Below are positions 1 to 10,050 of a DNA stretch of 64,000 nt, in pieces. Position 1 is the first letter of the stretch. Every line of letters starts with the position of its first letter. This DNA comes from Ichthyophis bannanicus (taxonomy: Eukaryota > Chordata > Amphibia > Gymnophiona > Ichthyophiidae). The stretch lies in assembly GCA_033557465.1 (NCBI GenBank), contig CM066033.1, positions 910,744,808 to 910,808,807 on the forward strand, in the 5' to 3' direction. Below the pieces are notes generated by a model that was not told the DNA's origin, did not search any database, and saw only the letters and a list, made by a program, of their open reading frames with translations. Made by a program: the position numbers and the translations under genes.

Positions 1-719
1 TCCTTTAAGGAATCTATTATATGTACAGTACATTCTATTTCACAACTAAGAAGGACATTCATTTCTCTGAGCTGAGACACATTGCAAGTATCAAAATTCT
101 TGATTTGTGCATTCCCTAATATTCTTTGCTTATTCCTTAACTCTACTTTTAATTTCGCTGCACGGGTGACTATCTCCCTCTCAGAAATTACATAATTCTC
201 AGAACAAACAAGGGGAGACGTCAAGAATACACCTGGAACACTTCCAGCTTCAATTGCAGCCACCTCTGCATCATACTCTGGAGAAAAAATGACTGGGACC
301 TTCCCTGCCTAGACATTATCAATCTCTTTCTCCTGTGGTTCACCCGTTTTATCAGCATTCACTAATCCAAAAAATTCATTCTTCAAATTATGTGCCATTC
401 ACTGCCACCAACCAAACACTAGCCCTTCACGGGCATCACATACTCTGTGTTTAGCCTGCAAAGCACATTTCAGATAACGAAGCTTATCTACAGAAAATGT
501 TCCCTCCAAAGGAAACTGTAAAAGCACATTATTATTAGTCACTGCATACCAGTGCACAACATAATTAGTAGCTATATCTCCATATTTTTCACGCATACAA
601 TAAGAAGGGCTACCTTTCTGAAGAGCTAAACTCATAGCCTTAACATGCCATTCACACAATTGAGACAACTCCTGTTCACCTAACAGATTGCTCATTGCTG
701 GCACCATACTCACAAACAC
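1..719 (-). pseudogene. Unrecognised broken reading frame, open to the left edge
   Basis: On the minus strand a reading frame starts at an ATG at 719 and stays coding-like to the window edge. It is interrupted only by TGA at 399-401 and TAG at 309-311, giving about 240 codons with two in-frame stops. Residue composition is protein-like and not low-complexity, with Cys and Trp well represented (for example LCEWHVKAM near the start and GLVFGWWQ just before the first stop). I do not recognise the family. It could be a retrotransposon gag-like gene, a DNA-transposon gene or a decayed host gene. That two stops leave the frame otherwise unbroken suggests a fairly recent loss of function. Confidence 0.4.
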
Positions 720-1430
720 CTTCCCTCCTTGCCAGGAATGTCGAAATCTGCAGAACGGTCACGGCACAAACTGAAGAGCTTACTTAACCCTCTCCTCACC
801 AGCAACCTACTGGGCTCTTGAAGCTACAGAAAACTACATTCAAAACAATGGGAAGGTTAATCAAAAGACAGCAATAAAATACACACATCTATATAGAAAT
901 ACACCAAAGCTTTAGTGGAGAGAAACTGAGAGAAACACATTCTCCCTGTTTAACTTACTAGCCATGGTTCACTTTATTTATAAGGCTCTTTTAGATGATA
1001 CAGCATAATTTCACTTTATTATTACACGTCAGGTATACGTATTCATCATATCATAGGTCAATGTCTAATCACTGTAAGTCAGTATGTGGAGACATACATG
1101 GGGTCCAAGACATAACTGTTTACTGCTACATAGGTCATTATGAGGAGACATACAGGATTCCAGGACATAATTGACATAATTGTTTACTGTTGACAGCTTG
1201 GTATCTAACAACCCTGAGTACTGCTTGATATCTGCTAACCCTGAGAGTATTTTAGCTAATAACCCTGAGACAGAGAGGCTAGAGTACAACCTTCCCTTTT
1301 CTTTATTTATGTAAACCTTCACTTAGTAAGCAAATATATGAAGTTTTATTTCTAAGCAAGGTTCTGAACAGAATTAACTCTTTCTCAGGTTTAGTCAGTC
1401 TAATAGTGTACAGTACCCTGTACAAACAAA
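720..1430. other. Non-coding stretch with short imperfect repeats
   Basis: I see no gene here. Two diverged copies of a segment containing 'gaggagacataca' and 'ccaggacataa'-like words lie at about 1080-1190. The word 'aaccctgag' recurs three times between 1208 and 1270. It may be the 5' flank of the unrecognised element on the left. Confidence 0.35.
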
Positions 1431-1769
1431 CATGCTTTCACCAATGACATAGGAAAATGTGGTAGGGAGGTTCTGAAGGCTAAAGTTAGGCTTTTAGGTA
1501 GGAAGTTGAAATCCAAAACTTCCAGGGTAGCGTTCTCCGAAATGCTTCCCGTTCCACGTGCAGGACCCAAAAGGCAGGCAGAGCTCTGGAGTCTCAATGC
1601 GTGGATGAGACGATGGTGCAAGGATGACTATTTTGGATTTGTTAGGAACTGGGGAACATTCTGGGGAAAGGAGGGGCTCTTCCTAAGGGATGGGCTTCAC
1701 CTTAAGCGGGATGGAACTAGGCTGTTGTCATTAACCTTTAAAAAGGGGAGAGAGCAGCTTTTAAACTAG
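1431..1769 (+). pseudogene. CR1 ORF1 remnant: C-terminal part of an SGNH-type esterase
   Basis: In one frame the segment reads TNDIGKCGREVLKAKVRLLG, then VAFSEMLPVP, then RDGLHLKRDGTRLLS. These match the GxND block, the strand after it, and the DG(L)H block (Asp at 1689, His at 1698) of SGNH hydrolases. ORF1 of CR1 and L2 elements is known to carry such an esterase. The Gly of GxND is replaced (FTND) and the N-terminal nucleophile block is missing, so this is a truncated remnant. A stop follows at 1767-1769, before the ORF2 region. Its role in retrotransposition is not settled in the literature I know. Confidence 0.7.
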
Positions 1770-1924
1770 ATAATAGGGGAAAGCCGACAGTCGCCCAAGA
1801 GCGCATAGTTCAGAAGAATGTATCCTTGAAGGATACTACCAAAAGCAGAGAGGGTCCAAAAAAGAGTAAAGTAGCCCAAATGCCCTTTGTATGGCACAGA
1901 CAGAGCTTAAAGATTCCAAATTAC

Positions 1925-4785
1925 CCAGATTAATATGAATAGCTAGATTAATATGAATAAAATACAGTCTCTAAAATGTTTGTATGCAAATGCTTGAAGT
2001 CTAAAAAATAAGATGGGAGAGTTAGAATATATAGCACTAAATGAGAGGTTAGATATGATTGGAATGTCAGAGACATGGTGGTAGGAGGACAACCAGTGGG
2101 ACACTGTGATACCTGGGTACAAACTATATCGTAATGATAGAACTGATCAAATTGGTGGAGGGGTTGCACTCTATGTTAGAGAGAGCATTGAGTCAGAAAG
2201 GATTAAAGTTTTCAGGAAACAAACTTTGCTGTAGAATCTCTATGGCTTGAAATTCCATGTAAGAAGGGGAAGGCAATGGCAGTGGGGATGTACTATCGAT
2301 CGCCTGGCCGGAATGAACAAATGGATGATGAAATGCTCAAAGAAATGGATGATGAAATGCTCATAGAAATCAAGGAAGCTAACAAAAGTTACAGCACAGT
2401 AATAATAATGGGTGATTTAAATTACCCCGGTATCGACTGGGTCAGTGTCACGGCAGGACATGCTAGGGAGATAAAGTTCCTAGGTGAAATAAATGCTTCT
2501 TGGAGCAGCTGGTTCATGAACCGACTAGAGGGGAAGCCGTATTGGACCTAGTCCTTAGTGGAACACCAGATCTAGTGCAAGAGATAAGGGTGTTGGGGCC
2601 ACTTGGCAATAGTGATCATAGCATGATCGCATTTGATTTAATTAGTAGAGGAGGGATGGCAAGGAATTCCATAGTACTACCTTTTAACATTCGAAAGGGA
2701 GACTATGATAAAATGAGGAAAATAGTTAAGAAAAAACTAAAAGGAGCAGTTGCAAAGGTTAAAGACTTACATCAAGCTTGGGTGTTGTTTAAAAATACTC
2801 TCTTGGAAGCCCAGACCAACTGTATTCCATGCATTAAGAAAAGTGGAAGGAAGTCCAAAAAACTGCCAGCATGGTTTAAAGGTGAGGTCAGAGAGGCTGT
2901 TGTTGCCAAAAAAAGCATCTTTCAGGAAATGGAAAAAAGAGCCAAATGACAAAACCTGGAAACAGCACAAGCACTGGCAAGTCAAATGCAAGGCATTAAT
3001 AAGGCAGGCAAAGGGAGAATTTGAGAAGAAGCTTGCTGCGGAAGCAAAAACGCGAAGTAAAGTCCTTTTCAAGTACATTCGTAGCAAAAAGCCTGTGAGA
3101 GAGTCGGTTGGTCCATTAGATGATAAAGGGGTTAAAGGAGCACTAAGAGGCGACAAGGCGATAGCGGAGAGACTGAATGAATTCTTTGCTTCAGTCTTTA
3201 CTGAGGAAGATGTAGGGATGTTACCCATGACTGAAGTGATATTTAAAGGTGCGGAAGAATTGAAGGAAATATCGATACATTGGGAAGATGTATTACAACT
3301 ATTAGATAAACTGAAGAGTAGCAAATCACCTGGGCCGGATGGTATACATCCAAGGGTGTTGAAAGAACTGAAATATGAGATAGCAGACCAGCTATTAGTA
3401 ATCTGTGAACTATCATTAAAATCATCTCTAATACCTGAAGATTGGAGGATCGCCAATGTAACACCAATTTTTAAAAAGGGTTTCAGGGGTGATCCGGGAA
3501 ACTACAGACCGGTGAGGCTGACATCAGTACCGGGAAAAATGGTAGAAACCATCATAAAGAATAAAATTACTCAGCATGTAGATAGTCATGGCCTAATGGG
3601 AGACAGCCAACATGACTTTAGACAAGGAAGATCTTGTCTTACTAATCTGTTATGTTTCTTTGAAGGTGTGAATAAACAGGTAGACAAAGGTGAGTCGGTT
3701 GATATAGTGTATCTGGAGTTTCAGAAAGCCCTTGACAAGGTCCCTCATCAGAGACTTTTGGCAAAACTAAAAAGTCATGGGATAGGAGGCAGTGTACTAT
3801 TGTGGATCAGGAACTGGTTAAAAGAAAGCAGAGGGTAGGGCTAAATGGCCAATTTTCCCAATGGAAAAATGTGAATAGTGGAGTACCCCAGGGATCTGTG
3901 CTGGGTCCACTGCTTTTTGAGATATTCATAAATGACCTGGAAAAGGGAATAATGAGTGAGGTTATCAAATTTGCAGATGACACAAAACTATTTAAAATTG
4001 TTAAAACCCAAGAGGATTGTGGAAAATTGCAAGAGGATCTTGATAAATTGGAAGACTGGGCATCCAAATGGCAGATGAAATTTAATCTGGACAAGTGCAA
4101 AGTTATGCACCTAGGGAAGAACAACCCCAGCTATGGTTACAAGATGCAAGGTTCCACATTGGGAACCACCACCCAGGAAAAAGATTTAGGCGTCATCGTG
4201 GATAACATGTTAAAACCCTCCGCCCAATGTGCAGCAGCGGCCAAGAGAGCAAATAGAATGCTAGGTATCATAAGGAAAGGAATGGAAAATATAACAAAGG
4301 ATATTATAATGCCTCTGTATTGTTCCATGGTGAGACCACACCTTGAATATTGTGTGCAATTCTGGTCACCGTATCTTAAAAAGGATATAGTGTTATTAGA
4401 AAAGGTACAGAGAAGAGCCACCAAAATGGCAAAGAGGATGTAAGACTACTCCTATGAGGAGAGGCTAAAAAGGTTAGGGCTCTTCAACCTGGAAAAGAGA
4501 CAGCTGAGGGGAGATATGATAGAGGTCTATAAATTAATGAATGGAGTGGAACGGGTAATCGTAGATCGATTGTTTACATTATCAGAATATAGAAAGACTA
4601 GGGGACATGCAATGAAGCTACAGGGTAAACTATTTAAGACAAATAAGAGAAAATATTTTTTCACTCAACATGTAATCAAACTCTGGAATTTGTTACCGGA
4701 GGATGTAGTAAAGGCTATTAGTGTATCTGGGTTTAAAAAAGGTTTGGACAAGTTCCTGGAGGAAAGGTTAATAAACTATTATTAA
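1925..4785 (+). pseudogene. CR1 ORF2: endonuclease and reverse transcriptase, broken
   Basis: ORF2 normally nicks target DNA (APE endonuclease) and copies the element RNA in place. The endonuclease runs from about 1925 to 2700 with several frame changes; the clearest parts are DQIGGGVALYVRE, GDLNYPGIDW and GNSDHSMIAFDL. The RT runs in one frame from 2750 to 3838, then shifts frame at about 3800-3838. Motif A reads YLEFQKALDK where sister copies have YLDFQKAFDK, so the catalytic Asp is lost. FADDTK (motif C) is intact. A GAA-to-TAA change at 4441-4443 stops the frame before YSYEERL. The protein could not be active. Confidence 0.85.
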
Positions 4786-4951
4786 AAAGGGACCCAGGAT
4801 ATCAATGCTTGACCCAATACAAGCATTGTGGAACCTGTGTCTTTTGGGGAAACTGCTAGGTACATATGACCTAGATTGGCCACTGTTGGAAACAGGATAC
4901 TGGGCTTGATGGACCTTGGTCTGACTCAGTATGGCATATCTTACGTTCTTA

Positions 4952-5379
4952 TCCTTTCTAGTGTTCATGCGGGACATGGCAGATGCCCTCAGCCTGGCTA
5001 TACAGGCTGAATTTGTGCTGCGAGCTGAGGAGCTCGACATCTTACAGTATGAGTCCCCGCCTCGGGAGTCTCTTACTGTTCCAGTTCTTCCCATTTTGTC
5101 CAGGCTGCTCTTCCGCATGTGGGAGACACCTGCTTCGGTCCCCATTGTGAGCAAGCACCTCGACGCCATGTACAGGGTCCAACGCGGCCTGGGGTTCCGG
5201 AAGACCCAGCTTACACACACCTCCATGGTAGTGGAATCGGCGATGCGGAAGCAAAAGGGCCCGAAGTCACACTCTTCGGTCCCCCCGGGCAGGGAGTCAA
5301 GAGCCCTCGAAGTCCTTGGGCGCAAAGCCTATCAGGGGTCCATGCTCACATGTCGCATCCAGGCATACCAATTGCATAT
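4952..5379 (+). pseudogene. DIRS-A gag fragment
   Basis: The conserved middle of the gag is readable without a stop: FMRDMADALSLAI, ILQYESPPRE, RMWETPASVPIVS, HTSMVVESAM, HSSVPPGRES and RIQAYQLH. The same blocks occur in every gag copy in this window. The frame is cut after the His codon by the L2 insertion and resumes at 10016 as HMGMFLHD. DIRS gag is thought to form the particle that holds element RNA. Here it has neither its N-terminal Cys/His module nor its C-terminal part. Confidence 0.75.
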
Positions 5380-5704
5380 TTTATTTATTTAACAATCATT
5401 TATATCCCGTATCTTCCAGAGTTCAAATGCGGCTTACAATTGAACAACAGTCAACAAAGCAAGGGCTTGTTTTACATGGAACAATTTTTTTGACAGTAAA
5501 CAATGTAATAGTTAAATACGTAACAGAACAATGTAATGGTTAAATACATAACAGAACAAGAACAATTTAAGAACTATGTACAGATACAGGTTTGTAGGTT
5601 CCTTAGATTTAAATCATGGTTATTTACAAGAGGGTGTAAATCTGTTAAATTATGCGGTTTAGCTTTACTCAGATTGAGTTTAGCTTTACTCAGTTGGGTG
5701 TTAT

Positions 5705-7360
5705 TTAGCCTTTTTCTGGGATGATTAGTGGATTATTAATGTTGTTGTAGTGCATGGCAAAGAGGTAGGTTTTCAGTTTTTTGCGGAATTCTATAATTTC
5801 TGTTGTAGATCTTAGGTCCTCTGGGATGGAGTTCCAAATGATGGGGGCCGCATGTGAGAAGGCTCTGTTATTAGTTAGTTTGGTTGCTTTTATAAAATCA
5901 TTTGGAGTCCTTAATTTATTTGAGTGTCCTTTTCTGTGAGTGACTTTTTGAGATTCCTTGCTCATAAGATTGCTTAATGGGATTGGAGCCATGTCATTGA
6001 GAGCTTTAAATGTGGTTATTGTGGTCTTATATATTATTCTGCTTTGTATTGGGAGCCAGTGCAGGGTTGCTAATATTGGAGTAATATGCTGGAATGAGTG
6101 TGCTTTCATTACAATTCTGGCTGCTGCGTTCTGTGCTAGTTGTAGTCTTTTAATGTTTTGTTTCGTTATACCTAAGAGAATTAGGTTGGAAAAATCAAAG
6201 TGTGGGGTTATGGTTGCCTGTATTATGTTAATGAAATCTTGTAAGTGAACTAAGGGGCGTAGTTGCTTGAGTATTTTGAGTTTGAAGTAGATTTTCTTTA
6301 TAGTGTTTCTAATGTGGGTGTTCATCGTAAGGTGTGTATCTAAAATGACTCCTAGGTATCTTATTTCGTTTTTTATTATGATGTCATGGTTTTGTATTGA
6401 TATGTGGGTTGGAGGGACGTATGAATGGTTTTTTGTTACAATTAATACCTCTGTTTTTGAATGGTTTATGTGGAGGTTTTTCGCTTTTAGCCAGGTTGCG
6501 ATTTCGTTAAGACAATCTGTTAAGAGTTTTATCGGTACATCAGGGATGGTGAATGGAATGTATAACATAATATCATCTGCGTATAGATGATAGAGTACAC
6601 CGAATTTTTTGAAAATGTCACAAACTGGTTTTATATATATGTTAAATAGGAGGGCTGATAGAGCTGAGCCTTGTGGAAGACCAATTTCTTGTTTATATGT
6701 GGTGGATGTCTGATTGGCTATTTTTACATTTTGCGTTCTATTATGTAAATATGAGGTGAACCATTTGTGTACCGTGGCATTTATACCTATTTGTTTTAGG
6801 TTATTAAGCATTATAGTGTGATGTACACTATCAAATGCAGCTGATATGTCAATAAATAGGAGTATGAATGCTTTTTTGTGATTATCAATCCCTTTAAGGA
6901 GTGTATCAATTAAGACTGTTAAAAGTGATTCTACTCCGTGCTGAGGTCTAAAACCATACTGGTGTTCATCAAGTGGGTAGTAGGAGTCTAGGTATTCCTG
7001 AGTCTGGATCTGTACCACTTTTTCTATTATTTTAGCTAAGAAAGGGATACTTGAAATAGGTCGATACGATTTTGGGGATGTTTTGTCTATAATACCATTT
7101 TTGAGAATTGGGCGGATTTGTGCATGTTTGAGTTTAGGAGGGAGGTAACCTTGGAGTAATGAGAGGTTGACTATAGGGAGGATGAAAGAGATTAGTATTG
7201 GAAGTGTGCTTTTTATCCATGTTACAGGGCATGGATCAAGGAAAGAGGTGGTGGTGTTGAGGTTGGAAATAATATTTTTTAGTGATTCTTTAGATGTGGG
7301 GTGAAAAACTGACCATTCATTTGCGCAATTTAAGGCTAAGTTAATTGTGTCTATGGACAT
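5705..7360 (-). CDS. L2-like ORF2, C-terminal half: reverse transcriptase
   Basis: This 551-codon frame continues ORF2 after the frameshift and stays open from about 7510. RT motifs are complete: YRPISSIPFLAKII (residues about 99-112), QYGFRPQHGVESLL, motif A LFIDISAAFDSVHH (Asp171), motif B GLPQGSALSALLF (227-239), motif C YADD (260-263), and RYLGVILD. The C-terminal LQLAQNAAAR, LHWLPIQSRI and WNSIPEDLR blocks are typical of L2-type elements. All catalytic Asp residues are retained, so this is the best-preserved RT in the window. It needs the frameshift near 7515 repaired or bypassed to join the endonuclease. Confidence 0.88.
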   Translation of the reverse strand: MSIDTINLALNCANEWSVFHPTSKESLKNIISNLNTTTSFLDPCPVTWIKSTLPILISFILPIVNLSLLQGYLPPKLKHAQIRPILKNGIIDKTSPKSYRPISSIPFLAKIIEKVVQIQTQEYLDSYYPLDEHQYGFRPQHGVESLLTVLIDTLLKGIDNHKKAFILLFIDISAAFDSVHHTIMLNNLKQIGINATVHKWFTSYLHNRTQNVKIANQTSTTYKQEIGLPQGSALSALLFNIYIKPVCDIFKKFGVLYHLYADDIMLYIPFTIPDVPIKLLTDCLNEIATWLKAKNLHINHSKTEVLIVTKNHSYVPPTHISIQNHDIIIKNEIRYLGVILDTHLTMNTHIRNTIKKIYFKLKILKQLRPLVHLQDFINIIQATITPHFDFSNLILLGITKQNIKRLQLAQNAAARIVMKAHSFQHITPILATLHWLPIQSRIIYKTTITTFKALNDMAPIPLSNLMSKESQKVTHRKGHSNKLRTPNDFIKATKLTNNRAFSHAAPIIWNSIPEDLRSTTEIIEFRKKLKTYLFAMHYNNINNPLIIPEKG

Positions 7361-7395
7361 TATAGGTTGTGTGGATTTATTTTGATAGTAGTCAG

Positions 7396-8772
7396 CTAAA
7401 GTTTGTACTGATATGTCAGTAATTTCATTGTTATGTGTTTGAGGGTTATTAGTGAGATTTCTAACAATGGAGAATAGCTCTCGTGGTCTATTATAGGATT
7501 TGAAAAGATTGCAGCATAGTAAGTCTTTTTTGTGCTATCTATAGTGTCCTTGTATTTAGTAAGAATGGTCTTATATAATTCCTTATGTATATTTAGTTTG
7601 GTTTTGCGCCATTTGAGTTCTGATTTTCTTAGTTGTCTTTTCATTTGTTTTAGCGTGTTGTCGAACCATGGAGCTTTTTTTGAGTTAGTGGGTTTTTTGT
7701 TATTTCGGTCAGATTTAGCTGCATCGGTTATTGTGTCATGCCAATTTTTGATAGCTTCATCTAGGTCCATTGGGGGAGACATAAGGTGGGGTATTATTGT
7801 ATCTAGGAATTCAGTTTCATTAAATCTTTTGAATTTTGTGGTGGAATCACTTCTTGAGTGGTTTTTGGTGCTATTGGTATGGAATGTGAGTTTTGTTTTA
7901 ATGATGTAATGATCAGACCAGGGAATTTGTGTGTAATCTATAGTATCTGGGTTGAATAGTTGGAAGATTGTGTTTGGGAGGAGTATAAGGTCTAGTGTAC
8001 CTCCTTTTGTGTGTGTTGTATTGGTGATTATCTGGTGAAAATCCATGTCCACTATGGTTTCTAGGAAAAGGTTGGCTTCGGATACTGGAAGTGAGGGGAG
8101 GTTAAAATCACCTAGCATGATTATTGGTTCTTGATCTGTAGATGAGCCCAGAAATTCAATAAGTGGATCTAGGCTATCTGCTTTTTGGTCAGGGGGTCTG
8201 TATATTAGGCAGATTCTAAGATTGTTAATCTTTATGATGAGGGTATCCATGTTATTGGTTATATTATGTCTTATTGATTTTGCATTTAATATCTTTCTCG
8301 TCATGATAAGTACACCTCCTCCTTTTTTGTTGGGTCTGTGGGTAAAGTTTATATCGTAGTCATCAGTGTTAAGCTGGTTTAAGTAGACTGTGTCCGTTTC
8401 AGATAGCCACGTCTCAGTTACACATAAAATGTCAGGTTTTAGGTCTGTTATTAAATCGCTAAATATGGGGAGTTTATTTTTCATTGAGCGTGCATTGATA
8501 AGGATACATGACAGTGAATTGGTGTTTTTGATTGTGTTTTCTTTTATTTGTTGTAAATCAGTTTGTTTTATTTGTATAAGTCGGTGGTAGTTTATTTTTG
8601 CCTGGTGGTATGGGTTTGTGTGGGCAATATGGTAGTTATTTCTGGGTGTTGTTCGTATTATGGGGATTGCCATATGGTTTTTAGTAGATAAGGTAAGTGT
8701 TAGATCGATTAAGATTGTCAATAATATAAAGTTGTAGGTTATTTTTAGAATCATCGTTTTTGTGAGTGTCAT
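7396..8772 (-). CDS. L2-like ORF2, N-terminal half: APE endonuclease
   Basis: This frame of 458 codons begins with a hydrophobic stretch (residues about 8-28) and a basic linker. The endonuclease starts near residue 87. Expected catalytic positions are present: NARSMKNK (Asn93), TETWL (Glu120), GDFNLP (Asp222, Asn224) and WSDHYI (Asp287, His288). It makes the first-strand nick for target-primed reverse transcription. After about 7515 the frame runs into unrelated residues, while the neighbouring frame continues as PRELFSIVRNL and leads directly into the RT. A single small indel near 7510-7520 therefore splits what was one ORF2. The ATG at 8772 is the first available; the true start is uncertain. 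Confidence 0.82.
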   Translation of the reverse strand: MTLTKTMILKITYNFILLTILIDLTLTLSTKNHMAIPIIRTTPRNNYHIAHTNPYHQAKINYHRLIQIKQTDLQQIKENTIKNTNSLSCILINARSMKNKLPIFSDLITDLKPDILCVTETWLSETDTVYLNQLNTDDYDINFTHRPNKKGGGVLIMTRKILNAKSIRHNITNNMDTLIIKINNLRICLIYRPPDQKADSLDPLIEFLGSSTDQEPIIMLGDFNLPSLPVSEANLFLETIVDMDFHQIITNTTHTKGGTLDLILLPNTIFQLFNPDTIDYTQIPWSDHYIIKTKLTFHTNSTKNHSRSDSTTKFKRFNETEFLDTIIPHLMSPPMDLDEAIKNWHDTITDAAKSDRNNKKPTNSKKAPWFDNTLKQMKRQLRKSELKWRKTKLNIHKELYKTILTKYKDTIDSTKKTYYAAIFSNPIIDHESYSPLLEISLITLKHITMKLLTYQYKL

Positions 8773-9502
8773 GTTCAGTGTCTAGGTACTGCTTGGTGAG
8801 TTTTATGTAGTGGAGTGAGTTTCGTAGATCAATGTAATAATGTTCAATTCTATTACCGGTGATGGTGATTATTTGGTTAGGGAGATTATGGAAGAATAGA
8901 TCGGCAGTAGTTTTCTATAATTACAAGCAATAATGATTATGCAATAGGTAATGAAAACAGTAAAAGTCGGACAGTATTGAATAAGTCAGGCAATATGGTT
9001 ATACATAAATGAGATTACTGGCTACAGTAAAACAGGCAACAGTCATTAGTAACAGTCAGGTAGGAATACTTGCTGTGATCGAGACGCTGGTGGATCAGTT
9101 GAAGGTACGCGAGCTCGACCGCAGGGGAGCTCCAGCAGTACCGGAAGGTGAGAGATGTAGTTGGGGTTTCGGATATAATGTTTTCGTGTCACCGATACCG
9201 CTTTGGAGAATTCCTTAAGCGCCTTAGCCTAAGGGCCGTGCCAAAGGGCCCTCTTGCGCGGCCCGCAAGGCGCGGGTGCGCTTTTGGTGCTCTCTTTTTA
9301 AAGTGAGAGGACAGCCCCGATTGGATCAGGAAGCTCAGTGATGCGCTGTATGGGTGGAGCTCGCGATCACCTTCTCCGGTGGGCTCTTCTGTGAGGCCGA
9401 TTGCCTTACTCTACCGCCGCTGATCTCACCTTGCAGGGAAAGGCTCTTCTCCGGCGTGGCGTTGGTTCAGATTGCAGTTCCAGATGCTCCTTGCGAAGAG
9501 CA
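8773..9502 (-). other. L2-like LINE 5' UTR between tandem units and ORF2
   Basis: No reading frame of note is seen on the element's sense strand, so an esterase- or RRM-type ORF1 is absent from this copy. The part near 8800-9050 is AT-rich; the part from about 9230 on is increasingly GC- and CpG-rich as the tandem units are approached. It presumably forms the leader of the element RNA. Confidence 0.5.
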
Positions 9503-10015
9503 ATTGGGCAGCTCGTGCTGGGTGGGAGGTCCTGGTGCTCCGGCGTGCTCGATCCTCGCGCCGGAGGAGAGCTGAGAGACGCCGGAGTGCTGGGAGGCAG
9601 AGAGGGAGAGTCCACGGTGCAGCGCTGCTTTAAGCGCTGGGTCTGTAGGCCCGGATTGGGCAGCTCGTGCTGGGTGGGAGGTCCTGGTGCTCCGGCGTGC
9701 TCGATCCTCACGCCGGAGGAGAGCTGAGAGACGCCGGAGTGCTGGGAGGCAGAGAGGGAGAGTCCACGGTGCAGCGCTGCTTTAAGCGCTGGGTCTGTAG
9801 GCCCGGATTGGGCAGCTCGTGCTGGGTGGGAGGTCCTGGTGCTCCGGCGTGCTCGATCCTCGCGCCGGAGGAGAGCTGAGAGACGCCGGAGTGCTGGGAG
9901 GCAGAGAGGGAGAGTCCACGGTGCAGCGCTGCTTTAAGCGCTGGGTCTGTAGGCCCGGATTGGGCAGCTCGTGCTGGGTGGGAGGTCCTGGTGCTCCGGC
10001 GTGCTCGATCCTCGC
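9503..10015 (-). repeat. 152-bp GC-rich tandem units at the LINE 5' end
   Basis: The word attgggcagctcgtgctggg recurs at 9503, 9655, 9807 and 9959, an exact 152-bp period. There are three full units and a 54-bp partial one at the very 5' end of the LINE. Units are nearly identical (for example ctcgcgccgg against ctcacgccgg near 9713), so the array is young or homogenised. The period is not a multiple of three, so it is not a repeated protein. Position and CpG richness recall the promoter monomers of rodent L1 elements. Promoter function here is inference. Confidence 0.85.
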
Positions 10016-10050
10016 GCATATGGGCATGTTCCTGCATGACAATACGGGCA

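Larger units (their letters stand above)
1431..4951 (+). mobile_element. CR1-like LINE, copy 1 (long, ORF1 remnant plus ORF2)
   Basis: This is a non-LTR retrotransposon of the CR1 clade. In order it has the end of an esterase-type ORF1, an APE-type endonuclease (GDLNYPGIDW near 2410, SDHSMI near 2617), and a reverse transcriptase with NYRPV, GRSCLTN, GVPQGSVLGP and FADDTK blocks. The C-terminal region has YCVQFWSP and [16 protein letters not shown]. The 3' end is the short octamer-like tail ggcatatcttacgttctta, typical of CR1 elements that lack a poly(A). Frameshifts and stops break it. The 5' end is not sharply defined; the esterase similarity starts at about 1431. The same family supplies at least six further copies in this window. 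Confidence 0.92.
5380..10015 (-). mobile_element. L2-like LINE, apparently full length, with 6-bp target duplications
   Basis: The element lies between two copies of GCATAT (5374-5379 and 10016-10021). Removing it restores the DIRS gag reading RIQAYQLH-MGMFL, so both ends are exact (4636 bp). On the minus strand the order is: GC-rich 152-bp tandem units at the 5' end, about 0.7 kb of untranslated sequence, endonuclease, reverse transcriptase, 3' UTR, and a short AAATAAATAAA tail (5380-5391). RT and C-terminal blocks such as YRPISSIPF, YADDIML and LQLAQNAAARIV place it in the Jockey superfamily, closest to L2. Coding blocks are well preserved. No ORF1 is visible. Confidence 0.88.

Noticed and set aside
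1065..1322. 85-codon minus-strand frame
   Set aside because: Lies in a tract of short imperfect repeats and shows no domain.
2767..3456. 229-codon frame on the minus strand
   Set aside because: Antisense shadow of the CR1 reverse transcriptase; the same happens at 28518-29135 opposite the inverted CR1 half.
5958..6590. Plus-strand frames of about 95 codons
   Set aside because: Antisense to the L2-like reverse transcriptase, which has all RT motifs on the minus strand.
7532..7909. 125-codon plus-strand frame rich in Leu and Val
   Set aside because: Antisense shadow of the L2-like ORF2.
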